Positions 28,372-37,749 of a stretch of 64,000 bases of DNA are shown piece after piece (the stretch's first letter is position 1; each line of letters opens with the position of its first letter). The stretch spans positions 62,001 to 126,000 of the forward strand of contig JADKFV010000003.1 of NCBI GenBank assembly GCA_016717325.1, read 5' to 3'. The notes below the pieces were generated by a model, which saw nothing but the letters and a program-made list of their open reading frames with translations, was not told the origin of the DNA and ran no database searches. Both the position numbers and the translations under genes were made by a program. Source of the DNA: Bacteroidota bacterium. GTDB lineage: Bacteria > Bacteroidota > Bacteroidia > AKYH767-A > OLB10.

Positions 28372-28932
28372 ATGCTTTATTTTTTTAAAAGATTAATTTA
28401 TTTACAATGTGCGAAATCTAAGATAAATTTGAGCGATGATAATTTTTTTATGTAGCATAATTTATAACCAACTGCAAAAAATATTCAGCATGCACAAAAA
28501 ACCAACACTTAATGAAATACTATTAAAGGTGCCTCAAATAAAAGGGGAATTCAATTCAATAGAAAGGATTTTGGAAACATTCGCCCAATAAATTCTTTTA
28601 ATATTGAAAAGCAATTGAATGGCTAGTTAAAAATGTACGACAATATTTTCTAGCGTAATTTTTTGTAAAGTATTTCATTCTGAATATTTCGAATTCGATA
28701 AACGAAAATGATACGTTCAATTTTTTGCACGTATCTGCAATGCTACATTATTAAATAAATATTGTACAACTTCAGTCAATCAAATTTATGTTATGAGAAA
28801 ATTAATTAGGCGATTCATTTTAATTCATTGCAAGTTTTTGTTTCCGATTGTGATATGCCACAGTAGCATTTTAAATTATGCCTATCAGCTATTTGAGGCA
28901 TTTGCTATAACATGCAAGTTCGAATTAATCTT
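28372..28932. other. Intergenic region without a supported gene
   Basis: 561 bases, very AT-rich, between the minus-strand secreted hydrolase and the plus-strand ATPase. A 67-codon plus-strand frame at 28793-28996 runs through the palindrome below and has no family-like features, so I do not call it. It may hold the promoter of the gene to its left. Confidence 0.4.
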
Positions 28933-28973
28933 TTCCATACAAATTTGGAGTCTGACTCCAAATTTGTATGGAA
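28933..28973. repeat. 41-bp perfect palindrome upstream of the ATPase gene
   Basis: Two 20-base arms (left arm begins TTCCATACAAATTTGG and ends GGAGTC) surround a single central T and are exact reverse complements. The palindrome ends 19 bases before the ATPase ATG and 7 bases before a TATATTTG box. A closely related, imperfect palindrome follows the same gene at 30149-30181. It could be an operator, an RNA hairpin, or the end of a mobile cassette. Confidence 0.85.
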
Positions 28974-28980
28974 TGTTTCA

Positions 28981-28988
28981 TATATTTG
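28981..28988 (+). promoter_or_regulatory. Candidate -7 box (TATATTTG) of the ATPase gene
   Basis: Exact TAnnTTTG match, ending 4 bases before the ATG at 28993. If used, the mRNA would be nearly leaderless and the 41-bp palindrome would occupy the usual -33 region, an operator-like position. Confidence 0.4.
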
Positions 28989-28992
28989 CAAA

Positions 28993-30144
28993 ATGATAAT
29001 ACGAACCGCAGAAGCAAAAGCATTGCAATTGGCTTCGAAATTTAAAGCACTTGCAATTATCGGCCCCAGGCAGTCGGGCAAAACTACTTTGGCAAAAAAG
29101 TTGTTTAAAGGCAAGCCCTACACATCGCTCGAAAACCCCGACATAAGAGCGTTTGCTGAACAAGACCCGCGAAGGTTTTTGGCTCAATATCCTGATGGTG
29201 CAATACTCGATGAAGTACAACGCGTACCACACTTGTTTTCATACTTACAGGAAATTTTAGATGATTCTAAAAAAAGAGGACAATTTATATTAACCGGCAG
29301 CAATAATTTTACATTACAAGAAAGCATTTCGCAAACCCTGGCCGGCCGAATGGGCTTTCTCAACTTGTTACCCCTATGCTTTAAGGAACTGGCTACAACC
29401 CGCTACAAAACATTCGATGAAAATAAATACATGCTGCATGGAGGATATCCTGCTGTGTATGATGAAAAGCATATCCCCATTGATTGGTATGGAAGTTATT
29501 TGCGCACCTATGTTGAACGCGATGTGCGGCAGTTGAAAAACATAGGATTGCTTTATAGTTTCGAAAGATTTATGCGACTGTGTGCTGCACGTACAGGTCA
29601 GGAGCTAAATATGAGCGATCTTGCAAACGAAGCTGGAGTGGATGTAAAAACAATACAATCGTGGATTGGTATTTTAGAAAATAGTTACATTATTTTTCTG
29701 TTACGGCCACACTTCAAAAATTTTAGCAAACGACTGGTAAAACGGCCAAAATTATATTTTTATGATACCGGTCTTGCTTGTTTCCTTTTGGGGATACAAA
29801 ACCACAAGGAGCTTGAAATTAATTCACACAGAGGCCAATTGTTCGAAACCATGGTGATAGGAGAAATGATAAAGCAACGTTATAATGCAGGGATGCCTAT
29901 GAATTTGTATTTCTGGAGAGACAACGCAGGACACGAGGTGGATGTTATTATTGACAGAGCTGGAAAATTATTTCCGATAGAGCTAAAATCATCGCATACT
30001 GCTAGTGACAAATATTTAGATGGGATTAGATATTGGAATAAACTAAGCAATACTAACGAAGGAGCAGTTGTGTATGCCGGAAAGTTGGAGCACGAGCCTA
30101 TTAAGGGTTTTAGATTTATAAACTGGAAAAATATTGACTTGTAA
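28993..30144 (+). CDS. AAA+ family ATPase with DUF4143 / nuclease-like C-terminal domain
   Basis: 383 residues from the ATG at 28993; a longer frame from 28912 would translate the palindrome and is unlikely. Walker A is GPRQSGKTTL (K30), Walker B GAILDEVQ (D73-E74), and the sensor-like strand is FILTGSNNF. After a helical, winged-helix-like middle (NMSDLANEAGVDVKTIQSWI) the C-terminal part has HEVDVIIDRAGKLFPIELKSS, where D317, E330 and K332 match a PD-(D/E)XK nuclease-type core. This is the widespread DUF4143 ATPase group, multi-copy in many bacteria and without a settled function. Palindromes of the same family lie on both sides. Confidence 0.88.
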   Translation: MIIRTAEAKALQLASKFKALAIIGPRQSGKTTLAKKLFKGKPYTSLENPDIRAFAEQDPRRFLAQYPDGAILDEVQRVPHLFSYLQEILDDSKKRGQFILTGSNNFTLQESISQTLAGRMGFLNLLPLCFKELATTRYKTFDENKYMLHGGYPAVYDEKHIPIDWYGSYLRTYVERDVRQLKNIGLLYSFERFMRLCAARTGQELNMSDLANEAGVDVKTIQSWIGILENSYIIFLLRPHFKNFSKRLVKRPKLYFYDTGLACFLLGIQNHKELEINSHRGQLFETMVIGEMIKQRYNAGMPMNLYFWRDNAGHEVDVIIDRAGKLFPIELKSSHTASDKYLDGIRYWNKLSNTNEGAVVYAGKLEHEPIKGFRFINWKNIDL

Positions 30145-30148
30145 TTAC

Positions 30149-30181
30149 ATACAAATATGGAGTCAGAATCCGTATTTGTAT
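30149..30181. repeat. 33-bp imperfect palindrome downstream of the ATPase gene
   Basis: ATACAAATATGGAGTC-A-GAATCCGTATTTGTAT: 14 of 16 arm positions pair. It is clearly related to the upstream palindrome (ATACAAATTTGGAGTC as its inner arm). It begins 5 bases after the ATPase stop codon and could also act as a terminator. Confidence 0.75.
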
Positions 30182-30399
30182 TGAATTTATTTTTAGGATT
30201 GGTTTATTTCTTTCGTTTTATTGCAATATTATTTTTGAAACATGGGTGATTTTATTCAATTAAGTTGCTGCTAAACTTGTAAATTATTTAAAACAATTAA
30301 GCGATATGTAAAATGAAATTCGATTTTAGAACAATCAATATTATTTACCTGACAAAAAGATTTACCTTTCGAGCAGTATAACTCTTATAATTTTACAAA

Positions 30400-32769
30400 A
30401 TGACAGAGACCCCGTTACAGATATTAAAAAGATATTTTGGTTACGAAAGCTTTCGACCATTACAGGAAGATGCTTTGAATGCTTTAATTGAAAACAAAGA
30501 TGTTCTGCTCTTGATGCCCACCGGTGGCGGGAAATCATTATGCTTTCAATTGCCTGCAATGATGAAAGAAGGAACAGCACTTGTAGTATCGCCATTAATT
30601 GCGTTAATGAAAGATCAAGTAGAAGCATTACGTGCTAATGGAATTGAGGCAGAGTTTATTAACTCATCGCTGAGCAACAATGAAATAAGTAATGTAAAAG
30701 AAAAGTGCCGAAGTGGAAAAACTAAATTGCTTTATATGGCTCCCGAAACTATAATGCAGTTACACGATTCGTTTTTAAATGAAATTACGGTTTCGTTGGT
30801 AGCCATCGATGAGGCGCATTGTATAAGCAGTTGGGGCCACGACTTTCGCCCTGAGTATTTAAAGCTTTCATTTTTGCGTGATAAGTTTTCTGCTGTTCCA
30901 TTCATTGGCCTTACTGCAACTGCCGACAAGGTTACACGAAAAGATATTATCACTCAAATGAATCTTCGTGACCCCAATATTTTCATTTCATCTTTCGATA
31001 GAAAGAACCTTAGCTTAAATGTCAGACGTGGAATACCTGAAGCAAAAAAAATTATCGAAATAGTTAACCTTATTACTAAGTACAAAAATGATTCAGGAGT
31101 CATTTATTGCTTATCACGCAAATCAACAGAAAGTGTATCTGAAAAATTAAAAGCCGTTGGAATCAATTGTGCTTACTATCATGCGGGTATGAGTTCGGAT
31201 GAACGGTCGCGCGTTCAATCGGCATTTACCAGAGATGATATAAAAGTTATAATAGCTACGGTTGCATTCGGAATGGGAATAGATAAATCGAATGTACGAT
31301 TTGTAGTGCATCATAATTTGCCAAAAAATATAGAGAGCTATTATCAGGAAATAGGACGTGCCGGACGCGATGGATTGCCAAGCGAAACGGTGCTTTATTT
31401 TTCGGTTGGCGATATTATTACGCTGCGAAAGTTTGCCAGTGAAAGCGGTAAACCCGAATTGAATTTAGAAAAATTCAGACAGATGCAGGAACTTGCCGAA
31501 GCGCGGATATGTCGCAGAAAAATATTGTTAAATTATTTTAGCGAAACCATGACGGCAGATTGTGGCAATTGTGATGTTTGCAAAAATCCACCAAAATTTA
31601 TTGATGGTTCTGTATTTGCACAAAAAGCATTATCGGCTATGATTCGTACCGGAGAAAAAATAGGATTTAATATGCTTATAAATATTTTGCGAGGTTCGCG
31701 AAATTCGGAATTGCTGGCCAACGAATATGACAAAATAAAAACATACGGACAGGGCACCGAACTGAGCTATGAATACTGGCAGGCCTACTTAATGCAAATG
31801 TTGCAGTTGGGATTGATAGAATTGGCTTATGATGAAAACTATACATTGAAAGTAACACCATTTGGCAAAATGGTGTTGAGTGGAAGTTCGAAAATATTTG
31901 TTGCACACCCCGAAATTTATGAGCGTAAAATAAAGACACAAAAAAACACTTTCGTAAACAAAGAAGAAGCAAAACAAAATTCACTTTTCGAAGAGTTGCG
32001 TGTGTTGCGCAAGCAAATTGCCGACAGCTTATCTATGGCGCCATTTATAGTTTTTAGCGATGCAACTTTAGCAGCAATGGTTGAACGTTTGCCATCAACT
32101 GAAAACGAAATGCTAAATATTTCCGGAGTGTCGGAGGGTAAAATGAAACGATATGGATTCGATTTTTTAAAAACTATTCAAGCACACACCAATACAAATG
32201 TTATTAAACCAAAAATAGATTTGAATCAGTTTTTGCATGATGAAAAGATCAAAAATTATTGCGATGAAATGAAAACCAAACAACTACCAATGTCGCACCA
32301 TGCTTTAGCAAAAATTTTATCAGGCTCCGACACTGCTAATATTAGTGAGGTTGAGCAAACCCTTCCATTTTATGGCACGCTGGATGGCGTAGCAAAGTTT
32401 ACAGAAATTAGAGCGGTACTTGCACCTTATTTCGAAAAACATTTTTACTCTGTAATAGAAAAGCAAGTGGAGAATTTTTTTGCCGAGCCTTTTTACAATA
32501 ATTTAAACGAAAATTCTCAACAGAGTTTATTAGCTGCAATAAATAGTTTGCCAATCGAAAAGCTTACCGAAACGTTGAGCGAAAATATACAGGAATTACG
32601 AAAAAAATATGCCCGTTCGCACGAACCCTGGAGCGATAAAGAAATTTTGATTTATAAAAAAGCAATAGAACAAACTAATGATTTGGATTTTTTAGCGATG
32701 GCCTTTCAGCGAAGTAATGCAAGTGTAAAAGGAATGTATCAACAAATAATAAAAAGAAATGCCGAATGA
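30400..32769 (+). CDS. recQ: ATP-dependent DNA helicase RecQ
   Basis: 789 residues. Helicase motifs: I at PTGGGKS (K45), II DEAHCISSWGHDFRPEY, III GLTATAD, V ATVAFGMGIDKSNVRFV and VI QEIGRAGRDG. The RQC zinc-binding region follows (CRRKILLNYF ... CGNCDVC), then a winged-helix segment and an HRDC domain (LFEELRVLRKQIADSLSMAPFIVFSD). A C-terminal extension of about 190 residues (from about VIKPKIDL) is longer than in E. coli RecQ. A 3'-5' helicase in recombination and fork repair. Single-gene transcript. Confidence 0.95.
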   Translation: MTETPLQILKRYFGYESFRPLQEDALNALIENKDVLLLMPTGGGKSLCFQLPAMMKEGTALVVSPLIALMKDQVEALRANGIEAEFINSSLSNNEISNVKEKCRSGKTKLLYMAPETIMQLHDSFLNEITVSLVAIDEAHCISSWGHDFRPEYLKLSFLRDKFSAVPFIGLTATADKVTRKDIITQMNLRDPNIFISSFDRKNLSLNVRRGIPEAKKIIEIVNLITKYKNDSGVIYCLSRKSTESVSEKLKAVGINCAYYHAGMSSDERSRVQSAFTRDDIKVIIATVAFGMGIDKSNVRFVVHHNLPKNIESYYQEIGRAGRDGLPSETVLYFSVGDIITLRKFASESGKPELNLEKFRQMQELAEARICRRKILLNYFSETMTADCGNCDVCKNPPKFIDGSVFAQKALSAMIRTGEKIGFNMLINILRGSRNSELLANEYDKIKTYGQGTELSYEYWQAYLMQMLQLGLIELAYDENYTLKVTPFGKMVLSGSSKIFVAHPEIYERKIKTQKNTFVNKEEAKQNSLFEELRVLRKQIADSLSMAPFIVFSDATLAAMVERLPSTENEMLNISGVSEGKMKRYGFDFLKTIQAHTNTNVIKPKIDLNQFLHDEKIKNYCDEMKTKQLPMSHHALAKILSGSDTANISEVEQTLPFYGTLDGVAKFTEIRAVLAPYFEKHFYSVIEKQVENFFAEPFYNNLNENSQQSLLAAINSLPIEKLTETLSENIQELRKKYARSHEPWSDKEILIYKKAIEQTNDLDFLAMAFQRSNASVKGMYQQIIKRNAE

Positions 32770-33018
32770 TGTGCAATCATTCTTTTATAAATTATTTTCC
32801 AAAGAATAAATCAGGTTATTTTGAAAAAAACACGAAATTGCTTAGTCGATTTTAATTTAATGCAAAAGCTTCGAAAAGTTAGTGAATGAACATTGCAGAA
32901 ACTAATTTGAAGTAAAAATATTTAAACTATTACTATCTTTTGAACCGCGGATTGCTTCCTGTTCGAAATTTACCTTAAAATAAGGCTGAATGCTCAGATA
33001 ATAGCAGACAAATAAATA

Positions 33019-33204
33019 TTACTTGTTTTCCGACAGATAATTGTGACCGCCTTTTTCCATGCGCGCACCATACATAAGCCAGTAAGCTAATCCTGCTGCA
33101 ATGGTGAGGCAAAAAATCAAATCGATTGCCCCTCCAATAGGAACAACTATTCTGAATAAAAATTCAAAAGCGGCACCTATTCCGTTCCAAAATGCTGAAT
33201 ACAT
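33019..33204 (-). CDS. Small one-helix membrane protein
   Basis: 61 residues with one or two hydrophobic helices (FEFLFRIVVPIGGAIDLIFCLTIAAGLAYWL) and a short polar tail (YGARMEKGGHNYLSENK). It is divergent from the next membrane protein, with 65 bases between them. I recall small conserved Bacteroidota membrane proteins of this layout next to a larger multi-pass protein, but I cannot name the family with certainty. Function unknown. Confidence 0.65.
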   Translation of the reverse strand: MYSAFWNGIGAAFEFLFRIVVPIGGAIDLIFCLTIAAGLAYWLMYGARMEKGGHNYLSENK

Positions 33205-33269
33205 AATATTTTAAATTAATTTTGGCTGCGAAAATAAACATTATTTAATACAGTGCAACATTATCTCTT

Positions 33270-34247
33270 ATGCTAAAATTATTAAAGGCATCGCCTGCAT
33301 TACCTTTAATATTTATGCCTTTGATGGCAATACTGTTGTGGTTGTTGGCTTTTGGCCATTTTTTTCATATAGATTCTCAGTATCAGGGATTTGTGTATTC
33401 GCAATTGGTAAAGTACCTCAGCCATTACCCACAAAAATATGTGGCGGCCGGATGCATAACTTTATTTATTCTGCAGGCGTTGCATCTCAATTATATTCTC
33501 AATCGTCACGAAGTTTTATTTGTAAATACATGGCTTCCTTCTATAATTTATGTTATGGTTGCTGCCGCATTTACTCCTTTCCTATGCCTTCACCCTTTAC
33601 TTTTAGTGCAAAGTATTTTCATTTTCATTCTCGAAAAAATATTTCGTTTGTACAAAAACCCTGAAACCAAAGCCCTCGATTTCGATACGGGTATGCTTAT
33701 AGGAGTTGCCACTCTTATTTATTTAAATTCCATTTTTATATTCCTCACTTTTTTTGTTGGATTATTTATTCTCAAGCCTTTTCATTGGCGCGATTCGTTA
33801 ATATCCTTGCTTGGTTTCTGCACACCTTTTTTTATTCTTTATGGTATATTATTCTTAATGCGCATTCCATTACCTCCTTTGTTAGAGAATGGTTCATCTC
33901 AAATTGCTTTTCGCATTCCACAGTCGGCCTCTGTAAATTATACTTTATGGATTACTATTGGCGTATTGGTTTTTCTTGTCATTTTATCACTCATGAAATT
34001 GTCGGCAAATTTTTATAAAAATGTAATACGTACACGAAATATGCAGCAGGTGGTATTTATACTTTTGCTTACAACAATTTTATCGGCATTATTCGCTGGC
34101 AATGTATCTTTCATTCGTTATTATTTTATTTGTGCACCTGTATCTGTAATAATTTCTTACTACTTTGTTGCAACAAAAAAAACAATCCTTCCCGAAATTT
34201 TATTTCTCTCTTTACTGGCATGTGTGATATACAACATAACCCGTTAA
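33270..34247 (+). CDS. Multi-pass membrane protein of unknown function
   Basis: 325 residues with about 9-10 hydrophobic helices, from MLKLLKASPALPLIFMPLMAILLWLLAFGHFF onward. Polar loops are short (FRLYKNPETKALDFDTG, KPFHWRDSL). It resembles a conserved Bacteroidota family of membrane proteins (possibly DUF6427) often found near nucleotide-salvage genes; this is from memory and not tested. No catalytic motif is visible. It lies 140 bases before the tricorn-like protease but is probably transcribed separately. Confidence 0.75.
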   Translation: MLKLLKASPALPLIFMPLMAILLWLLAFGHFFHIDSQYQGFVYSQLVKYLSHYPQKYVAAGCITLFILQALHLNYILNRHEVLFVNTWLPSIIYVMVAAAFTPFLCLHPLLLVQSIFIFILEKIFRLYKNPETKALDFDTGMLIGVATLIYLNSIFIFLTFFVGLFILKPFHWRDSLISLLGFCTPFFILYGILFLMRIPLPPLLENGSSQIAFRIPQSASVNYTLWITIGVLVFLVILSLMKLSANFYKNVIRTRNMQQVVFILLLTTILSALFAGNVSFIRYYFICAPVSVIISYYFVATKKTILPEILFLSLLACVIYNITR

Positions 34248-34387
34248 TCATTTTGCAAAAGTTAAAATTTGATACTTGTTAATTTATCGTCAACACTATT
34301 TACTATTACCTCATGCAAATAAAATTGTGTTTTCTTTGCAATCCTCATCGTTGTTTCTTAATCCTTCAATAAATTTATTTTATCCTT

Positions 34388-37300
34388 ATGAAAAAACACT
34401 TCTTCACTCTTTTGACAATTTTATTTGCGCATTATTTAACATTGGCCCAACTCAATGATGCGCGTTTGCTGCGTTTTCCTGCGCTGCATGGAAACAAAGT
34501 AGCATTTACTTATGCAGGTGATTTGTACACCGTAGCCCGCACCGGTGGTATTGCCCGCAAGCTTACAGCCGATGCCGGTATGGAAATGTATTCACGCTAT
34601 TCGCCCGATGGCAACACGCTTGCCTTTTGTGCACAGTATGACGGCAACACAGAGTTATATAAAATGCCTGCCGATGGCGGAGTACCGGTTCGCCTCACTT
34701 ATACCGCAACATTGAACCGCGATGAAGTGAGTGACCGCATGGGGCCATCAAATATTTTGATGACATGGCGCGATAACGAAACATTAGTTTATCGCTCACG
34801 GATGAAATCGTTTAACGATTTTATGGGCCAATTATATTTAGCCAATATCAATGGTGGGTTGTCTGTACAAATGCCTTTACCTGCTGGTGGCAATTGTAGT
34901 TTTTCGCCCGATAAAAAGCGAATGGCTTACAACAGAATAATGCGCGAATATCGCACATGGAAATATTATAAAGGAGGCATGGCTGATGATATATGGATAT
35001 ACGATTTCGATTCAAAGAAAATCAAAAATATAACCAACAATGTTTCACAGGATATTTTTCCAATGTGGACCGATAACAAAATTTATTTCTGCAGCGATCG
35101 CGAACGCACTATGAATATTTTTTGCTACGACCTTATAACAAAACAAACAAGAAAAGTAACTTCGTATACACAGTATGATGTTAAGTTTCCTTCGTTGGGT
35201 GATGATGCTATAATATATGAAAATGGTGGTTGGCTTTACACACTCGATCTTAAAACAGAACAGATTCAAAAAATAAATATAACCATAGCCGATGATTTGG
35301 TAACAGGCCGCAACGAGTGGGTTGATGGAACTAAGAATGTGCAAAGCACAAGCCTGTCGCCCGATGGCATGCGTATGCTGATGAATGCACGAGGCGATGT
35401 TTTTTCTATTCCTGCAAAAACCGGAATTACCTATAACTACAGCAAAAGCAGCAATAGTCATGAACGCAGTGCATCGTGGTCGCCTGATGGAAAATGGATT
35501 TCATACATTTCGGATATGACTGGCGAAGACGAAATATATATTCAAAAAGCTGATGCTACTGAGGCGGCCAAGCAACTTACAAAAAATGCCGACACGTATA
35601 AGTATGGATTTATTTGGTCGCCCGATAGCAAAAAAATATTGTGGAACGATCAACAAAAGCGGTTGAACTGCTTAGATGTGGTGACAGGAAATATGATGGT
35701 AATTGCCAAAAGTGTTACAGGAGAAATAAATGATTTTACATGGAGTAGCGATAGCAAATGGGTAAGCTATAGCGACAGTAAAGTTGGGCAAAAAAACATT
35801 TTGTATTTGTACGAAATGGCAACTGCAAAAATTACTCCCATAACTACGCAGTGGTACGATAGTTATTCGCCAAGCTTTTCGAGCGATGGCAAATATTTAT
35901 TCTTTATCTCCGATCGCGATTTCAATCCTACATATAGCAACACCGAATGGAATCACTCGTACAGCGATATGAGTAAAATATATTTTGTAACACTTGCTGC
36001 AAATACCACAAGCCCGTTTGCACCGGTGAACGATGCAGTAGCAATTACAAATTCTGAAGAGAGCAAGCCGGCAACAGACGACAAAACTAAGGATGCAAAA
36101 AAGAAAGATGAACCTAAGGTTGCCGCAAGCAAAGATGTAAAAATTGACCTCGATGGAATTCAAAACCGCATTGGTGTATTACCAATTTCTGCTTCAGGTT
36201 ATTTTGGATTGTCAATTATAGACAATAGCGTTTATTACATGAAACGCGGAAATGGAGATGAGGCAACTGCGTTAAAATTATTTGACCTTAAAGATAAAAA
36301 GGAAACAGACCTTGGCGAAGTAGATGGTTATGAAATAGGTAACAACAACAAAAAAATGTTGGTACGTAAAGCCAAAGGTTATTACGTAATCGACTTGCCA
36401 AAAGGCAAACTGGATTTAAAAGAATCGATAAATACGAGTGATGTAAAAGTGCTTGTAGATCGCAAGGCAGAGTGGAAACAAATATTTGATGAAAGCTGGC
36501 GACAAATGCGCTACTTCTTTTACGATAGCAACATGCATGGTGTTGACTGGCCTGCCATGAAAGCTAAGTACGAAGTATTGCTGCCATATGTAAATCATCG
36601 TGCCGATTTATCTTATATCATTGGCGAAATGATTGGCGAGCTCAGCATTGGGCATGCATATGTTGGCGGTGGCGATTTGCCAAAGGCCGAACGTATACAG
36701 CTAGGGTTGTTGGGTGCCGATTTGGTGCGCGAAGCAAATGGATATTATCGCATTGCAAAAATATTGAAAGGCGAAAACTGGACCGGCAATCTGCGCTGCC
36801 CGCTTACCGATATTGGTGTGAATGCAAAAGAAGGCGACTACATTGTTGCTGTAAATGGCATGCCAACAAATACCCTGAACGATATAAATGTGGCATTTGT
36901 AAATACAGTTGGCAAGCAGGTTGAGCTGCAAATAAATTCGCAAGCATCGGCTACGGGAGCTCGCAAAGTACTGGTAACGCCCATTAGCACGCAAGCACCG
37001 TTGGAATATTATACATGGGTGCAAAAAAATATTGACCGTGTAAGTGCTGCTACCGATGGCAAGGTTGGTTACTTACATATTCCTAATATGGGTGTAGAAG
37101 GCCTTAACGAATTTGCAAAATATTTCTATCCGCAATTAAACAAAGAAGCACTGATAATTGACGACCGCGGCAATGGTGGTGGCAATGTATCGCCAATGAT
37201 TATAGAACGATTGAACCGCGAGTTGGCCATGATAAATGTTGCACGAAACACCGCACCATACACCAATCCGTTTCAAATGGTGAATGGCCCCAAAGTAGTT

Positions 37301-37666
37301 TTGATAAATGAATACAGTGCAAGCGATGGCGATTTGTTTCCTTATCGTTTTAAAAAATATAATATGGGAAAAGTAATAGGCAAACGCAGTTGGGGAGGTG
37401 TAGTTGGAATTCGTGGCACCATGTTTTTTGTTGATGGTGGTTACCTCAATCGTCCCGAATTCGGCCCTTACGATATCGAAGGCAAGCAATGGATTATAGA
37501 GGGTTATGGCGTAGATCCTGATATTGTGGTAGATAATGATCCTGCTACAGAATTTGCCGGCACCGATCAACAACTTGAGCGAGCCATTCAACAAATATTA
37601 GAAGACCTCAAAACACAAGGAAAGAAACTACCACCGCCACCGCCATATCCTATGAAAAATAAATAG
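34388..37666 (+). CDS. Tricorn-type S41 protease, exported
   Basis: 1092 residues. Signal peptide to about residue 21 (HYLTLAQ). Two TolB-like beta-propellers follow (repeats such as MYSRYSPDGNTLAFCAQYDGNTELYK and RSASWSPDGKWISYISDMTGEDEIYIQKAD), then a Lys/Asp-rich linker, the core domain with GHAYVGGGD (H756), a PDZ domain, and the S41 catalytic domain with NEYSASDGDLFPYRF (nucleophile S979, D980). These match the catalytic residues of tricorn protease. It ends in a proline run (LPPPPPYP). The signal peptide suggests a periplasmic peptide-degrading role, unlike the cytosolic archaeal enzyme. Confidence 0.93.
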   Translation: MKKHFFTLLTILFAHYLTLAQLNDARLLRFPALHGNKVAFTYAGDLYTVARTGGIARKLTADAGMEMYSRYSPDGNTLAFCAQYDGNTELYKMPADGGVPVRLTYTATLNRDEVSDRMGPSNILMTWRDNETLVYRSRMKSFNDFMGQLYLANINGGLSVQMPLPAGGNCSFSPDKKRMAYNRIMREYRTWKYYKGGMADDIWIYDFDSKKIKNITNNVSQDIFPMWTDNKIYFCSDRERTMNIFCYDLITKQTRKVTSYTQYDVKFPSLGDDAIIYENGGWLYTLDLKTEQIQKINITIADDLVTGRNEWVDGTKNVQSTSLSPDGMRMLMNARGDVFSIPAKTGITYNYSKSSNSHERSASWSPDGKWISYISDMTGEDEIYIQKADATEAAKQLTKNADTYKYGFIWSPDSKKILWNDQQKRLNCLDVVTGNMMVIAKSVTGEINDFTWSSDSKWVSYSDSKVGQKNILYLYEMATAKITPITTQWYDSYSPSFSSDGKYLFFISDRDFNPTYSNTEWNHSYSDMSKIYFVTLAANTTSPFAPVNDAVAITNSEESKPATDDKTKDAKKKDEPKVAASKDVKIDLDGIQNRIGVLPISASGYFGLSIIDNSVYYMKRGNGDEATALKLFDLKDKKETDLGEVDGYEIGNNNKKMLVRKAKGYYVIDLPKGKLDLKESINTSDVKVLVDRKAEWKQIFDESWRQMRYFFYDSNMHGVDWPAMKAKYEVLLPYVNHRADLSYIIGEMIGELSIGHAYVGGGDLPKAERIQLGLLGADLVREANGYYRIAKILKGENWTGNLRCPLTDIGVNAKEGDYIVAVNGMPTNTLNDINVAFVNTVGKQVELQINSQASATGARKVLVTPISTQAPLEYYTWVQKNIDRVSAATDGKVGYLHIPNMGVEGLNEFAKYFYPQLNKEALIIDDRGNGGGNVSPMIIERLNRELAMINVARNTAPYTNPFQMVNGPKVVLINEYSASDGDLFPYRFKKYNMGKVIGKRSWGGVVGIRGTMFFVDGGYLNRPEFGPYDIEGKQWIIEGYGVDPDIVVDNDPATEFAGTDQQLERAIQQILEDLKTQGKKLPPPPPYPMKNK

Positions 37667-37683
37667 TGATTTTTTTTCTAAAT

Positions 37684-37720
37684 AAAAGCCCTGCAAAAGA
37701 ATATTACTTGCAGGGCTTTT
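37684..37720. terminator. Bidirectional terminator between convergent genes
   Basis: AAGCCCTGCAA and TTGCAGGGCTT form a perfect 11-bp stem with an 11-base loop, extended by A/T pairs, with a T-run on the plus side and an A-run on the other. It lies between the tricorn protease (plus) and a T9SS protein (minus). Confidence 0.9.
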
Positions 37721-37749
37721 TTATTTTATCATATCAACTGATTCTCATA

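Noticed and set aside
28793..28996. 67-codon plus-strand frame before the ATPase gene
   Set aside because: It translates through the 41-bp palindrome and lacks family-like sequence or a start context.
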